Assembly (NCBI GenBank): GCA_001725415.1
Contig: MEGH01000024.1
Location: 1-64,000 of the forward strand
Reading direction: 5' to 3'
Origin: Pseudonocardia sp. SCN 73-27
GTDB lineage: Bacteria; Actinomycetota; Actinomycetes; Mycobacteriales; Pseudonocardiaceae
Length of the DNA stretch: 64,000 nucleotides
Part shown: positions 8,649-17,047 of the stretch, one piece after another
Layout of the letters: every line of letters begins with the position of its first letter
How positions within the stretch are numbered: position 1 is the stretch's first letter
Notes under the pieces: generated by a model
The model's database searches: none
Told to the model about the DNA's origin: nothing
The model's input: the letters and a program-made list of their open reading frames with translations, nothing else
Position numbers and translations under genes: made by a program

Positions 8649-11015
8649 TCAGCGGTGCTGCAGGCGCTTGAGCATCCGCGGCAGCTCCCCCGCGTGCGCG
8701 ACCGTCAACCGCTGCGTGGCCCGGGTCAGCGCCACGTAGAGGTCGTTGGCGCCGCGCGGCGACTCGGACAGCACCTCGCCGGGCTCGACGAGCAGCACCG
8801 AGTCGAACTCCAGGCCCTTCGACGCGGTGATCGTCAGCACCACGACGGGCGCGTCGAGATCCGCGGCCTCGGGGTCGGCCACGGCCGCCACCGTGTCCGG
8901 GACCAGCGCGGCCCGCAGCGCCTCGACCCGCGCGGCCGGCGCCAGCACGACGACCCTGCCTTCGCCGACGGCTTCCCGCTCCTGGGCGACCAGATCGGCC
9001 AGCACGCCGTCGGTACCGTCGAGGGAGCCCGCGGCGATCCGCACCGCCCGCGGCGGCACCCCGGTGCTGCGCACCGATCGCGGTGGGGCCAGCGACGGCT
9101 CGATCTCGGCGAGCACGTCGTCGGCGATGTCGGCGATCTCGGCGGGCGTGCGGTAGTTGACCGTCAGCTGCTCCAGCCGCCACCGCTTCGCGACGAACGG
9201 CCCCAGCACCTCGTCCCACGACCGCGCACCCGACCGGTCCCCGGTCTGCGCGATGTCGCCGACGATCGTCATCGACCGGCTCGGCACCCGGCGCATCACC
9301 AGCCGCCACGCCATCGCCGACAGCTCCTGCGCCTCGTCGATGATCACGTGCCCGTAGGTCCACTCACGGTCGGCCTCGGCGCGGTCGGCCGTCGTGTCGT
9401 AGCGACGCACCTGCTGGCGCTCGGCCAGCCGGTCGGCGTCGACGATGTCGGTGGCGCGCAACAACTCCGGGTCGAGGTCCTCCTCGAGGTCGAGGACGTC
9501 GAGCACCCCCTGGGCATACTCGACCTCCTCCCGCAGCGCCGCCGCCGCGGCCGCGGCGGCCGCCGCCCCGTCGTCGCCGAGGAGCTCGGCAGCCTCGTCG
9601 AGCAGCGGCACGTCGGCCGGGGTCCAGCGGTCGTCGGGCTCCACGTCCGCGGCCGCCACAGGCCGGTACAGCAGCTCCCGGTCCTCGGCCCGCAGCCGCC
9701 GGGCAACCGAGTTGAGCCGGCGCCGGTCGGAGAACAGGTCGGTGAGCAGCTGCTCGGCCGACAGCGTCGGCCACAGCGCGTCGAGCTCGCGCGCAAGCTC
9801 GGGGCTCTCCCCCAACTCCTCGCGGATGTCCTCCAGGTCGGCCCGCCCGAGCAGGCCGCGCCCGCCGAGGGTGTTCATGACCTGCTGGGCCAGCAGCCTG
9901 ATCGCCTCGGTGCGGAAGATCCGCTTGGCCTCGTTGTGCGGCTTGCGCGACCGCCGCGCCCGCGTCCGCGCCTGGTTCGCGACATCGCGGTCGAGGCGGA
10001 CCTGCTGCTGCTCCACGACGAGGTGGATGGGCTTGCGCGGCACCTGCTGCCGGTCGCGCACCGCCGCGGCGACGACCGCCGCCATCTCCACGCCGCCCTT
10101 GAGCTGCGCGGCCTCCGGGGCCTCGACGCGGCGGGCGTGCAGGCCCGGGAACAGCCGCGCGACCGTCGCCAGCACGACGCTCGTCTCACCCAGCGACGGC
10201 AGGACCTGCCCGATGTAGCGCAGGAACGTCGGGTTCGGGCCCACGACCAGCACGCCGCGCCGCGCCAGCCGGTCGCGGTGGGTGTAGAGCAGGTACGCCG
10301 CACGGTGCAGCGCCACCGCCGTCTTGCCCGTACCCGGCCCGCCCTGCACCACCAGCACGCCGGACGGCTTCGACCGGATGATGCGGTCCTGCTCGGCCTG
10401 GATCGTCGCGACGATGTCGCCCATGCGTCCGGTGCGCGCCTGCGTCACCGCCGCCATCAGGGCGGCCTCGCTGGTCAGCCCCGACTGGTTCCCCCGCGCC
10501 GCCGCGTCGGCCAGGTCGAGCACCTCGTCGTCGATCGCGACGACCGTGCGCCGCCGCGTCCGCAGGTGCCGGCGCCGCCGCATCCCCTCCGGCGACGCCG
10601 CCGTCGCCGTGTAGAACGGCTGCGCCGCAGGGGCGCGCCAGTCCATCAGCAGCGGCTCGTACTCGTTCTCCTCGTCGAGCAGCCCGAGCCGGCCGACGTA
10701 GCGGACCTCGCCGCCGTCGGCGTCGAGCCGGCCGAAGGCGAGCCCGTGCTCGGCAGCGCGCAGCGCGGCCAACCGGTCGGTGTACATCGCGGCGGCTGCG
10801 TCGCGCTCGGTCAAGGCCTGCGGAGTGCCGACGGTCTCGCCGTGCAGCACGTCGTGCAACCGGCGCGCGGTCTCCACCCGCCGGGCGTCGAGACGCTGGT
10901 AGAGCATCTCCACGTAGTCCCGCTCGTGCGCCAACGCCACGTCGGGATCGGTGTCGGGGATCCCCGGACGGTCCGCGGGAACGGGATCGCTGTCGTGGGA
11001 CACGCTGTTGGACAC
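8649..11015 (-). CDS. helD: HelD, RNA-polymerase-recycling UvrD-like ATPase
   Basis: GTG at 11015 gives a 788-residue protein, near the size of actinobacterial HelD. A coiled-coil N-terminal arm (YVEMLYQRLDARRVETARRL) precedes UvrD-type motor domains: Walker A QGGPGTGKTAVALHRAA (about residue 225), Walker B VIIDEAQELSAM, then GDIAQTGDR, QLTVNYRTPAEIA, TITASKGLEFDSVLLVEP and YVALTRATQRL. HelD removes stalled RNA polymerase from DNA and can displace rifamycins in some actinobacteria. The segment with WRAPAAQPFY is typical of HelD rather than UvrD or PcrA. An eight-alanine run occurs mid-protein. The divergent neighbour is a stress sigma factor. Confidence 0.9.
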   Translation of the reverse strand: MSNSVSHDSDPVPADRPGIPDTDPDVALAHERDYVEMLYQRLDARRVETARRLHDVLHGETVGTPQALTERDAAAAMYTDRLAALRAAEHGLAFGRLDADGGEVRYVGRLGLLDEENEYEPLLMDWRAPAAQPFYTATAASPEGMRRRRHLRTRRRTVVAIDDEVLDLADAAARGNQSGLTSEAALMAAVTQARTGRMGDIVATIQAEQDRIIRSKPSGVLVVQGGPGTGKTAVALHRAAYLLYTHRDRLARRGVLVVGPNPTFLRYIGQVLPSLGETSVVLATVARLFPGLHARRVEAPEAAQLKGGVEMAAVVAAAVRDRQQVPRKPIHLVVEQQQVRLDRDVANQARTRARRSRKPHNEAKRIFRTEAIRLLAQQVMNTLGGRGLLGRADLEDIREELGESPELARELDALWPTLSAEQLLTDLFSDRRRLNSVARRLRAEDRELLYRPVAAADVEPDDRWTPADVPLLDEAAELLGDDGAAAAAAAAAALREEVEYAQGVLDVLDLEEDLDPELLRATDIVDADRLAERQQVRRYDTTADRAEADREWTYGHVIIDEAQELSAMAWRLVMRRVPSRSMTIVGDIAQTGDRSGARSWDEVLGPFVAKRWRLEQLTVNYRTPAEIADIADDVLAEIEPSLAPPRSVRSTGVPPRAVRIAAGSLDGTDGVLADLVAQEREAVGEGRVVVLAPAARVEALRAALVPDTVAAVADPEAADLDAPVVVLTITASKGLEFDSVLLVEPGEVLSESPRGANDLYVALTRATQRLTVAHAGELPRMLKRLQHR

Positions 11016-11105
11016 CAGTGCGACTACCTTCGCGGGCGACGTGACGGATCGCCCGCCGACGTGACACAGCCCGGCCGGGCGACTGTCCAACGTACCAGCG
11101 CACGG

Positions 11106-11132
11106 GTTTACCGCGGCGGGCGCCGAGGGTAG
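11106..11132 (+). promoter_or_regulatory. Candidate SigB/SigF-type promoter for the downstream sigma gene
   Basis: GTTT at 11106-11109 and GGGTAG at 11127-11132 are separated by 17 bases, close to the SigF/SigB pattern. A start near 11140 would leave a leader of about 50 bases before the GTG at 11187. Autoregulation is usual in this sigma family. The assignment is by eye only. Confidence 0.45.
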
Positions 11133-11186
11133 ATCAGCGCGTGCGCAGTCAACCGCCGTCGCGCCGCCGGCCCCGACCGGGGCCCC

Positions 11187-11996
11187 GTGACTGACCGGGC
11201 GTCCCTCGACCCCCCTGCCCCCGACGGGCCCGGGGACGGCGGCACGCGCGACGGCTACGACCACCTCGCCCCCCTCTTCGACGAGCTCGTGCACCTCGGC
11301 GACGGCGACCCGCGCCGCGCCGACCTGCGCGAACGGCTCGTCACCGGCCACCTGCCCGTCGTCGCGCACATCGCGCGCCGGTTCGCGGGCCGCGGCGAGC
11401 CCGTCGACGATCTCGAGCAGGCCGGCACCGTCGGGCTCATCAACGCCGTCGACCGCTTCGATCCCGGCCGCGGTGTCGACTTCCTCTCCTACGCCGTGCC
11501 GACCATCACCGGTGAGGTACGCCGCCACTTCCGGGACCGGACGTGGTCGATGCGGGTGCCGCGCCGGCTCAAGGAGCTGCAGAGCGCCATCAACGGCGCC
11601 GTCGGGGCGCTGGCCCAGGACCTCGGGCGGGCGCCCCGGCCCACCGAGATCGCCGAGCACCTCGACCTGCCCGTCGAGGACGTCATCTCCGGGCTGGAGG
11701 CCCGTCAGGTGTACCGGTCGACGTCGCTCGACGAACTCGTCGCCGGCTCGGAGTCCCAGCTCAGCGACACCCTCGGCGTCGCCGACGCCGAGCTGGAGAA
11801 GGTCGACTACCGCCAGACCCTGGCACCGCTGCTCGACGAGCTCCCCGCCCGGGAACGCACCATCGTCGTGCTGCGGTTCTTCGCGGGCATGACCCAGACC
11901 CAGATCGCCGACGAGGTGGGCATCTCCCAGATGCACGTCTCCCGGCTGCTGGCCCGCACCCTGGCCCGGCTGCGCCGCCGGATGGGCGGCACCTGA
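11187..11996 (+). CDS. RNA polymerase sigma factor, SigB/SigF/SigG family
   Basis: The 269-residue protein contains region 2 (VAHIARRFAGRGEPVDDLEQ, AVDRFDPGRG, FLSYAVPTITGEVRRHFRDR), region 3 (VPRRLKELQSAINGAVG, RPTEIAEHLDLPVEDV) and region 4 with its helix-turn-helix (MTQTQIADEVGISQMHVSRL). The FRDRTWSMRVPRRLKEL block is characteristic of general-stress/sporulation sigma factors controlled by anti-sigma partner switching. GTG at 11187 (VTDRAS) is used; the first 35 residues are variable. No RsbW-like gene is directly upstream, but two such ATPases lie 6-9 kb away, so a functional link is plausible though unproven. Confidence 0.92.
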   Translation: MTDRASLDPPAPDGPGDGGTRDGYDHLAPLFDELVHLGDGDPRRADLRERLVTGHLPVVAHIARRFAGRGEPVDDLEQAGTVGLINAVDRFDPGRGVDFLSYAVPTITGEVRRHFRDRTWSMRVPRRLKELQSAINGAVGALAQDLGRAPRPTEIAEHLDLPVEDVISGLEARQVYRSTSLDELVAGSESQLSDTLGVADAELEKVDYRQTLAPLLDELPARERTIVVLRFFAGMTQTQIADEVGISQMHVSRLLARTLARLRRRMGGT

Positions 11997-12020
11997 GCCG
12001 TTGGCGCGGCCCTGCGCGGG

Positions 12021-14381
12021 TCAGCCGGGGTGACGGCGGCGCGGGCCGCGGCCGTGGGGCTGCTCGACGGGCTCGACGGTCGGCACCGGCGGCATGTCCC
12101 GCACCACCGGGGCGTCGGCCAGCGCGAGCGGCTCACCGTGGTGGCGCAGCCGCATCGGCGGGCCGCTGACCAGCCGGTACTCGACCTCGTCGGCGGTCAT
12201 CGTGACCCGCAGCGACCGGCCCTGCCACAGCACCCCGAACGAGATGCGCGGCAACGGGGACGGCAACCGCGGCGCGAAGGAGATGCCGTCGCGGTCGGTG
12301 CGCATCCCGCCGAACCCGGAGGCGACGGCGTTCCAGGTCCCGGCCATCGACGCGATGTGCATACCGTGGTCGGTGTTGCCCGCCAGGTCCCCGAGGTCGA
12401 CGAGCGCGGCCTCGGCGAAGTAGTCGTAGGCCAGGTCGAGGTGCCCGGTCCAGGCCGCGACGACGGCCTGCGTGGCCGCCGACAGCGACGAGTCCCGCAC
12501 CGTGATCGCCTCGTAGTAGGCGAAGTTGCGGGCCATCTGCTCCGGTGTGAACGCGTCCGGCTGCAGCTGCATGGCCAGCACCAGGTCGGCCTGCTTGATC
12601 ACCTGCTTGCGGTACAGGTCGAAGTACGGGTAGTTCAGCAGCAGCGGGTACTTCTTCTCGGGCGTGTTCTCGAAGTCCCAGATCTGGTGGTCGGTGAACC
12701 CCTCTGACTGCGGGTGCACCCCGAGCACCTCGTCGAACGGGATGCGCATGGACGCGGCGGCGTCGCGCCAGCTGGCCATCTCCTCCGCGTTCACCCCGAG
12801 CCGGGACGCGACACGCGGGTTGCGGGCGGCGACGTCGGCGGCGTAGCGCAGGTTCAGCTGCGCCATGAGGTTCGTGTACACGTTGTTGTCGACGATCGCG
12901 GTGTACTCGTCGGGGCCGGTCACGCCGTCGATGCGGAACTGGCCCGCCGAGTCGTGGTGGCCCAGCGAGCGCCACAGCCGGGCCGTCTGCACCAGCAGCT
13001 CGAGGCCGACCTCGCGTTCGAACTCGAGGTCGCCCGTGGCGGCGACGTGGCGGCGGACGGCGTCGGCGATGTCGGCGTTGATGTGGAACGCCGCGGTGCC
13101 TGCGGGCCAGTAGCCGGAGCACTCGTGGCCGCGGATCGTCCGCCACGGGAACGCCGCGCCCGCCAGCCCGAGCTGCTCGGCCCGCTCCATCGCCTGTGGC
13201 AGGATCGAGCGCCGCCAGCGCAGCGCGTCGGCCGCCGCGTCGGGGGCGAGGTGCGACAGCACGGGCAGCGCGAAGGTCTCGGTGTCCCAGAAGGTGTGGC
13301 CGTCGTAGCCGTCACCGGTGAGGCCCTTGGCGCCGATGGCGCGCCGCTCGGCGCGGGCGCCGGCCTGCAGGACGTGGAACACCGCGAGCCGCACGGCCTG
13401 CTGCAGCTCGGCGTCGCCGTCGATCTCGACGTCGGCGGTGATCCAGAACTCGTCGAGGTAGGCGCGCTGCTCGGCGAGCAGCCCCTCCCAGCCGGTGAAC
13501 CGGGCCGCGGCCAGCGCCGCGCGGACCTGGTCGTGCACCGCGGGCAGCGACCGCCGCGACGACCAGCCGTAGGACAGATACTTGACGATCCGCAGGGTCT
13601 CCCCGGGTTTGAGCCGGGCGATCACCGTGGTGCGGCCGATGTCCTCGGTGGCCTCCGACGACGTCTGCGTCGAGTCGGGGCCGTACACCTCGTGGTCCAT
13701 CGCCGCGGCGAGGCGCAGACCCGACTGCCGGGTCTGGTGCACGAGCGTGGCGCCGGCGCTCTCGCTACGGTGCTGCTCGGACACCAGCGGCTCGGCCAGC
13801 GCGGCGTCGACGCGGGGATCGCCGTTGGCGCGCTGCGGGAGCTGCTCGTTGGCGACGAGCTCGGACTGCACGACGAGCGTCGTCGGCGCGTCGACGGCCT
13901 CGACCTCGTAACAGATCGCCGCGATCGCCCGCTGCGTCAGCGACACCAGCCGGGTGCTGCGGACGCGGATCGTCCTGTCGGCGGGCGAGGCCCACTCGAC
14001 CTCACGGGTGAGCGTCCCGGCCTGCAGGTCGAGCACCCGCTCGTGCCGCGACAGGTTGCCGTAGCGCAGGTCGAACGGCTCGTCGTCGACCAGCAGCCGG
14101 ATCAGCTTGCCGTTGGTGACGTTGATGATCGTCTGGCCCGACTCCGGGTAGCCGTAGCCGCCCTCCGCATAGGGCAGCGGCCGCCGCTCGTACAACGAGT
14201 TCAGGTAGGTGCCGGGGATGGCGTGCGGCTCGCCCTCGTCGAGGTTGCCGCGCATGCCGATGTGGCCGTTGGACAGCGCGAACACCGACTCGGTCTGGCC
14301 CATCGCCTCCAGGTGCAGTGCCGGCTCGCGCACGCACCAGGGCTCGACCGTGAACGGCCGTCCGAACTCCGCGGCGGTCAC
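12021..14381 (-). CDS. Glycoside hydrolase family 65 protein (maltose/trehalose-type phosphorylase)
   Basis: At 786 residues it has the full GH65 layout: an N-terminal beta-sandwich ([29 protein letters not shown]), an (alpha/alpha)6 barrel with [12 protein letters not shown] and the presumed catalytic acid Glu in GVTGPDEYT (about residue 492), and a C-terminal beta-sheet domain. GH65 enzymes cleave alpha-disaccharides with inorganic phosphate to beta-glucose-1-phosphate. The GTG start overlaps the stop of the upstream HAD gene by four bases. That gene encodes a beta-phosphoglucomutase-like enzyme, which would convert the product to glucose-6-phosphate. The pair and its order match, from memory, mycobacterial Rv3400-Rv3401. 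Disaccharide specificity cannot be read from sequence. Confidence 0.9.
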   Translation of the reverse strand: MTAAEFGRPFTVEPWCVREPALHLEAMGQTESVFALSNGHIGMRGNLDEGEPHAIPGTYLNSLYERRPLPYAEGGYGYPESGQTIINVTNGKLIRLLVDDEPFDLRYGNLSRHERVLDLQAGTLTREVEWASPADRTIRVRSTRLVSLTQRAIAAICYEVEAVDAPTTLVVQSELVANEQLPQRANGDPRVDAALAEPLVSEQHRSESAGATLVHQTRQSGLRLAAAMDHEVYGPDSTQTSSEATEDIGRTTVIARLKPGETLRIVKYLSYGWSSRRSLPAVHDQVRAALAAARFTGWEGLLAEQRAYLDEFWITADVEIDGDAELQQAVRLAVFHVLQAGARAERRAIGAKGLTGDGYDGHTFWDTETFALPVLSHLAPDAAADALRWRRSILPQAMERAEQLGLAGAAFPWRTIRGHECSGYWPAGTAAFHINADIADAVRRHVAATGDLEFEREVGLELLVQTARLWRSLGHHDSAGQFRIDGVTGPDEYTAIVDNNVYTNLMAQLNLRYAADVAARNPRVASRLGVNAEEMASWRDAAASMRIPFDEVLGVHPQSEGFTDHQIWDFENTPEKKYPLLLNYPYFDLYRKQVIKQADLVLAMQLQPDAFTPEQMARNFAYYEAITVRDSSLSAATQAVVAAWTGHLDLAYDYFAEAALVDLGDLAGNTDHGMHIASMAGTWNAVASGFGGMRTDRDGISFAPRLPSPLPRISFGVLWQGRSLRVTMTADEVEYRLVSGPPMRLRHHGEPLALADAPVVRDMPPVPTVEPVEQPHGRGPRRRHPG

Positions 14382-15151
14382 CGGCCCTCCCCGTCCAGCA
14401 GCTCCGCCAGGTCGTCGACGACGACGGTCGCGCCGTGCTCGCGCAGCGCCGCGGCCTGGTCGAGCCGGTTCACCCCGACGACGGCGACGAACCCACCCGC
14501 GCGGCCCGCCGCGACCCCGGCGAGCGCGTCCTCGAACACGACGGCCTCGCCGACGCCGACCCCGAGGTCGGCCGCAGCGGCCAGGAACGTGTCGGGCGCG
14601 GGCTTGCCGGGCAGCGACCGCTCCTTCGCGGTGACGCCGTCGACCCGGTGGTCGACGTACTGCGCGAGGTCGGAGACCTCCAGGACCTGCTCGGCGTTGG
14701 CCGACGACGACACCACCGCCGTGCTCAGCCCGGCCTCGCGCACCGCCTTCAGGAAGCGCACCGAGCCCGGGTAGACGTCGACACCGTCGGTCTTGATCTT
14801 CTCCTGGACCAGGTCGTTCTTGCGGGTCGACAGGCCCCAGATCGTGTCGGCCGAGGGGCCGTCGTCCGGGCCACCCTGGGGCAGCTCGATCCCGCGGGAG
14901 CGCAGGAACCCGGCCGTGCCCTCCATCCGCGGCCGGCCGTCGACGTACGAGCCGTAGTCGGCCGACAGGTCGAACGGCCGGAACGGCTCACCCGTGCGCT
15001 CCGAGCGGGCGCGCAGGAAGTCGTCGAACATCTGCTTCCACGCCGCGGCGTGGACGCTCGCGGTGTCCGTGAGGACCCCGTCGAGATCGAACAGGCAGGC
15101 GCGCGTGGCGTCCGGCAGACCGAGCATGGCGGCACCGTATCTCTCGATCAT
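14378..15151 (-). CDS. Beta-phosphoglucomutase-family HAD hydrolase
   Basis: The nucleophile motif [19 protein letters not shown], the cap-domain block DGRPRMEG, motif [14 protein letters not shown], motif III lysine in [14 protein letters not shown], and motif [17 protein letters not shown] are all present. This is the beta-phosphoglucomutase/sugar-phosphatase subfamily. ATG at 15151 is chosen; GTG at 15154 or ATG at 15127 are possible, and 15127 would begin four residues before the conserved core. It is translationally coupled to the GH65 gene. The likely role is isomerising beta-glucose-1-phosphate to glucose-6-phosphate; phosphatase activity cannot be excluded. Confidence 0.88.
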   Translation of the reverse strand: MIERYGAAMLGLPDATRACLFDLDGVLTDTASVHAAAWKQMFDDFLRARSERTGEPFRPFDLSADYGSYVDGRPRMEGTAGFLRSRGIELPQGGPDDGPSADTIWGLSTRKNDLVQEKIKTDGVDVYPGSVRFLKAVREAGLSTAVVSSSANAEQVLEVSDLAQYVDHRVDGVTAKERSLPGKPAPDTFLAAAADLGVGVGEAVVFEDALAGVAAGRAGGFVAVVGVNRLDQAAALREHGATVVVDDLAELLDGEGR

Positions 15152-15199
15152 CACGGTCGCGCGACGGACCGTTGAACACTGCCCGTTCACACAGCGCTC

Positions 15200-16774
15200 C
15201 TAGAGGGTCGCGACGGCGGGGCGGATCGTCCACGTCCGTGCGGTGGCCGTCTCGGTGATCGTGACGACGCAGTGCTCGCCGTCCGCGGCCGCCTCCACGC
15301 TGACCCCGCCGCCCTCGGGGCGCGGTTCCACGACCTCCTGAACGACGGCCCTGACCTGGGCGAGCACCTCCATCGAGGTGACCGGGAGGTCGTCGAGACC
15401 GGGTGCCGACGACACCGCCGCCGTGAGCCGCTTGCCGAAGCGGGCATGTTCGAGCTGGAGGTAGGCGCGCACGGAGTCGAGCTCGTCGCGCAGGGTGATC
15501 GTGTCGTCGGTGGGGCGGTCGGCCGCGCGGGTCAGGTCGGCGAAGCCCAGCAGCAGCTCGCGGGCCCGGCCCGGGTCGGTGCGCACGAGCGATGCGATGG
15601 TGTTCAGCGAGTTGTAGACGAAGTGCTGCTCCAGCCGACGGGCCTGCACCCGCGCGGCCGGCTCCGGGCCCGCAGGCGCGGCGGGCTCGGGGGGCGGCGG
15701 CGCGGTCGCCGGTCCTGCAGGCGCGTCCTCCGGGCCGTCGAGGTCGACCGTCCGCGCCTCGGAGCCGTCACCGGCGTCCCAGCGCTCGTCGTCGGCGAAC
15801 CCGTCGTCCCACAGGCCGTCCTCGACGTCCTCGGGGGCGACGAGACCGCGCCACACCGGCAGCCGCAGCCGCCCGCCGGCCGTCCACTCCGTGAACTCGA
15901 CCTGCCCGACCAGCCGCGGCACGGCCCACCTGGCATCGCGCGCCACGCTGGCGGGCACCCCGCCCGCGAACGCCGAGTCGTCGGTACCCAGGTCGGGCAG
16001 CAGCGCGGTCACCGCCGCGCGCGGGGCGCCCGCACCCAGGCCCACCCGGCCGACGTAGCGCAGCCCCGCCGCGCCCGGGACACCCAGCAGCAACGCGGCC
16101 ACCGTGTCGGGCCGGTCGGGCGACGCCGGCGTCCACCCGCCGACGACGACCTGCCGGGACTGCCGCAGCGGCACGCGCAACCAGTTCCGCGACCGCCGCC
16201 CCGGCTGGTAGGCCGAGTCGAGCCGCTTCGCGTACACGCCGTCGAGTCCGTAGCGCCGTGCCGTGGCCAGCACGTGCCCGGCGTCGCCCGCGGGCCACGA
16301 CGGCGACAGCACGACCGGCTGCTCGGCCAACCCGAGATCGTCGACCAGCTCACGGCGCCGCTGGTAGGGCAGCGCCGTCGTCGGCTCGCCGTCGAGCCAC
16401 AGCAGGTCGCTGACGAAGAAGCCCACCGGCACCTCGGTCACCAGCGACGCGCTCGGCCGCTGCGTCGCCGTGCGGCGCATCAGCAACCGCCTGCTCGGCA
16501 CACCCGCGTCGTCGAGCGCGACGACCGTCCCGTCGAGGATGACCCCGTCGCGCGGGGCCTTGCCCGCCAGCACGTGCAGCTCCGGGAACGCCGAGGTGAC
16601 CGACCGGTCCCGGGCCGTGAGCAGCCGGACACGGCCGGGGCGCGCGTAGGCGATGCAGCGCAGCCCGTCCCACGCGAACTCGACGGCCCATCCCGGGCCG
16701 GTCGGCAGCTCCCCGGTGGCCGCCTGCATCGGCGGCACGAGATCGGGCATCCCGCCCGTGCCGGCCCGGCCCAT
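15200..16774 (-). CDS. Pseudo-ATP-dependent DNA ligase fused to a degenerate LytS-type histidine-kinase module
   Basis: Residues 1-300 follow the LigD-type ligase fold (EFAWDGLRC, ILDGTVVALDD, FFVSDLLWLDGE, GLDGVYAKRLDSAYQPG, VVVGGWTP, QVEFTEWTAGGRLRLP). The nucleophilic lysine of motif I is Ala34, the motif III glutamate is Thr83, motif IV has Asp178 for Glu, and the motif V lysines are Arg200 and Pro202. Adenylation should be impossible. A Pro/Ala-rich linker (about 340-374) leads to a LytS-type DHp segment with His384 (QHFVYNSLNTIASLVRTD, LRDELDSVRAYLQLEHARFG). The following ATPase remnant lacks an N box and G boxes. ATG at 16774 is chosen; the frame is open to 16900. Function unknown, possibly scaffolding or nucleotide/DNA sensing. 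Confidence 0.8.
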   Translation of the reverse strand: MGRAGTGGMPDLVPPMQAATGELPTGPGWAVEFAWDGLRCIAYARPGRVRLLTARDRSVTSAFPELHVLAGKAPRDGVILDGTVVALDDAGVPSRRLLMRRTATQRPSASLVTEVPVGFFVSDLLWLDGEPTTALPYQRRRELVDDLGLAEQPVVLSPSWPAGDAGHVLATARRYGLDGVYAKRLDSAYQPGRRSRNWLRVPLRQSRQVVVGGWTPASPDRPDTVAALLLGVPGAAGLRYVGRVGLGAGAPRAAVTALLPDLGTDDSAFAGGVPASVARDARWAVPRLVGQVEFTEWTAGGRLRLPVWRGLVAPEDVEDGLWDDGFADDERWDAGDGSEARTVDLDGPEDAPAGPATAPPPPEPAAPAGPEPAARVQARRLEQHFVYNSLNTIASLVRTDPGRARELLLGFADLTRAADRPTDDTITLRDELDSVRAYLQLEHARFGKRLTAAVSSAPGLDDLPVTSMEVLAQVRAVVQEVVEPRPEGGGVSVEAAADGEHCVVTITETATARTWTIRPAVATL

Positions 16775-17047
16775 CACGTCGCTCAGCGTAGTTCGCGCTC
16801 CCCGCCCTGAATGCCGCCCGTCGGCCGTACGGACGCCACGACGGGACGAACGGAGATCAACTGGTGCTCCGGGAGCGCCGAACGGTCGGCTCCGCGGCAT
16901 CGGATGCGCGCCGGATCGCCGTGACCTGCGACAACCGTTCCCGGATCAGGCCGCCACTGCCGCCGTTCACCCGCTCGGCGCACACCGGCGGCCCCCGGAG
17001 ACCCCGGCGCCGCACCGACTCCGTCCGCGGGGGACGATCGACCCATC

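Noticed and set aside
9520-9570. Alanine-run encoding GCC/GCG tract in helD, considered as a frameshift hotspot
   Set aside because: The frame continues correctly into conserved helicase motifs, so the run is tolerated low-complexity sequence.
8655-11132. An 825-codon open frame on the plus strand opposite helD, and similar long antisense frames elsewhere
   Set aside because: These are low-complexity Arg/Gly/Pro/Val-rich translations typical of the complement of high-GC genes, with no recognisable domains.
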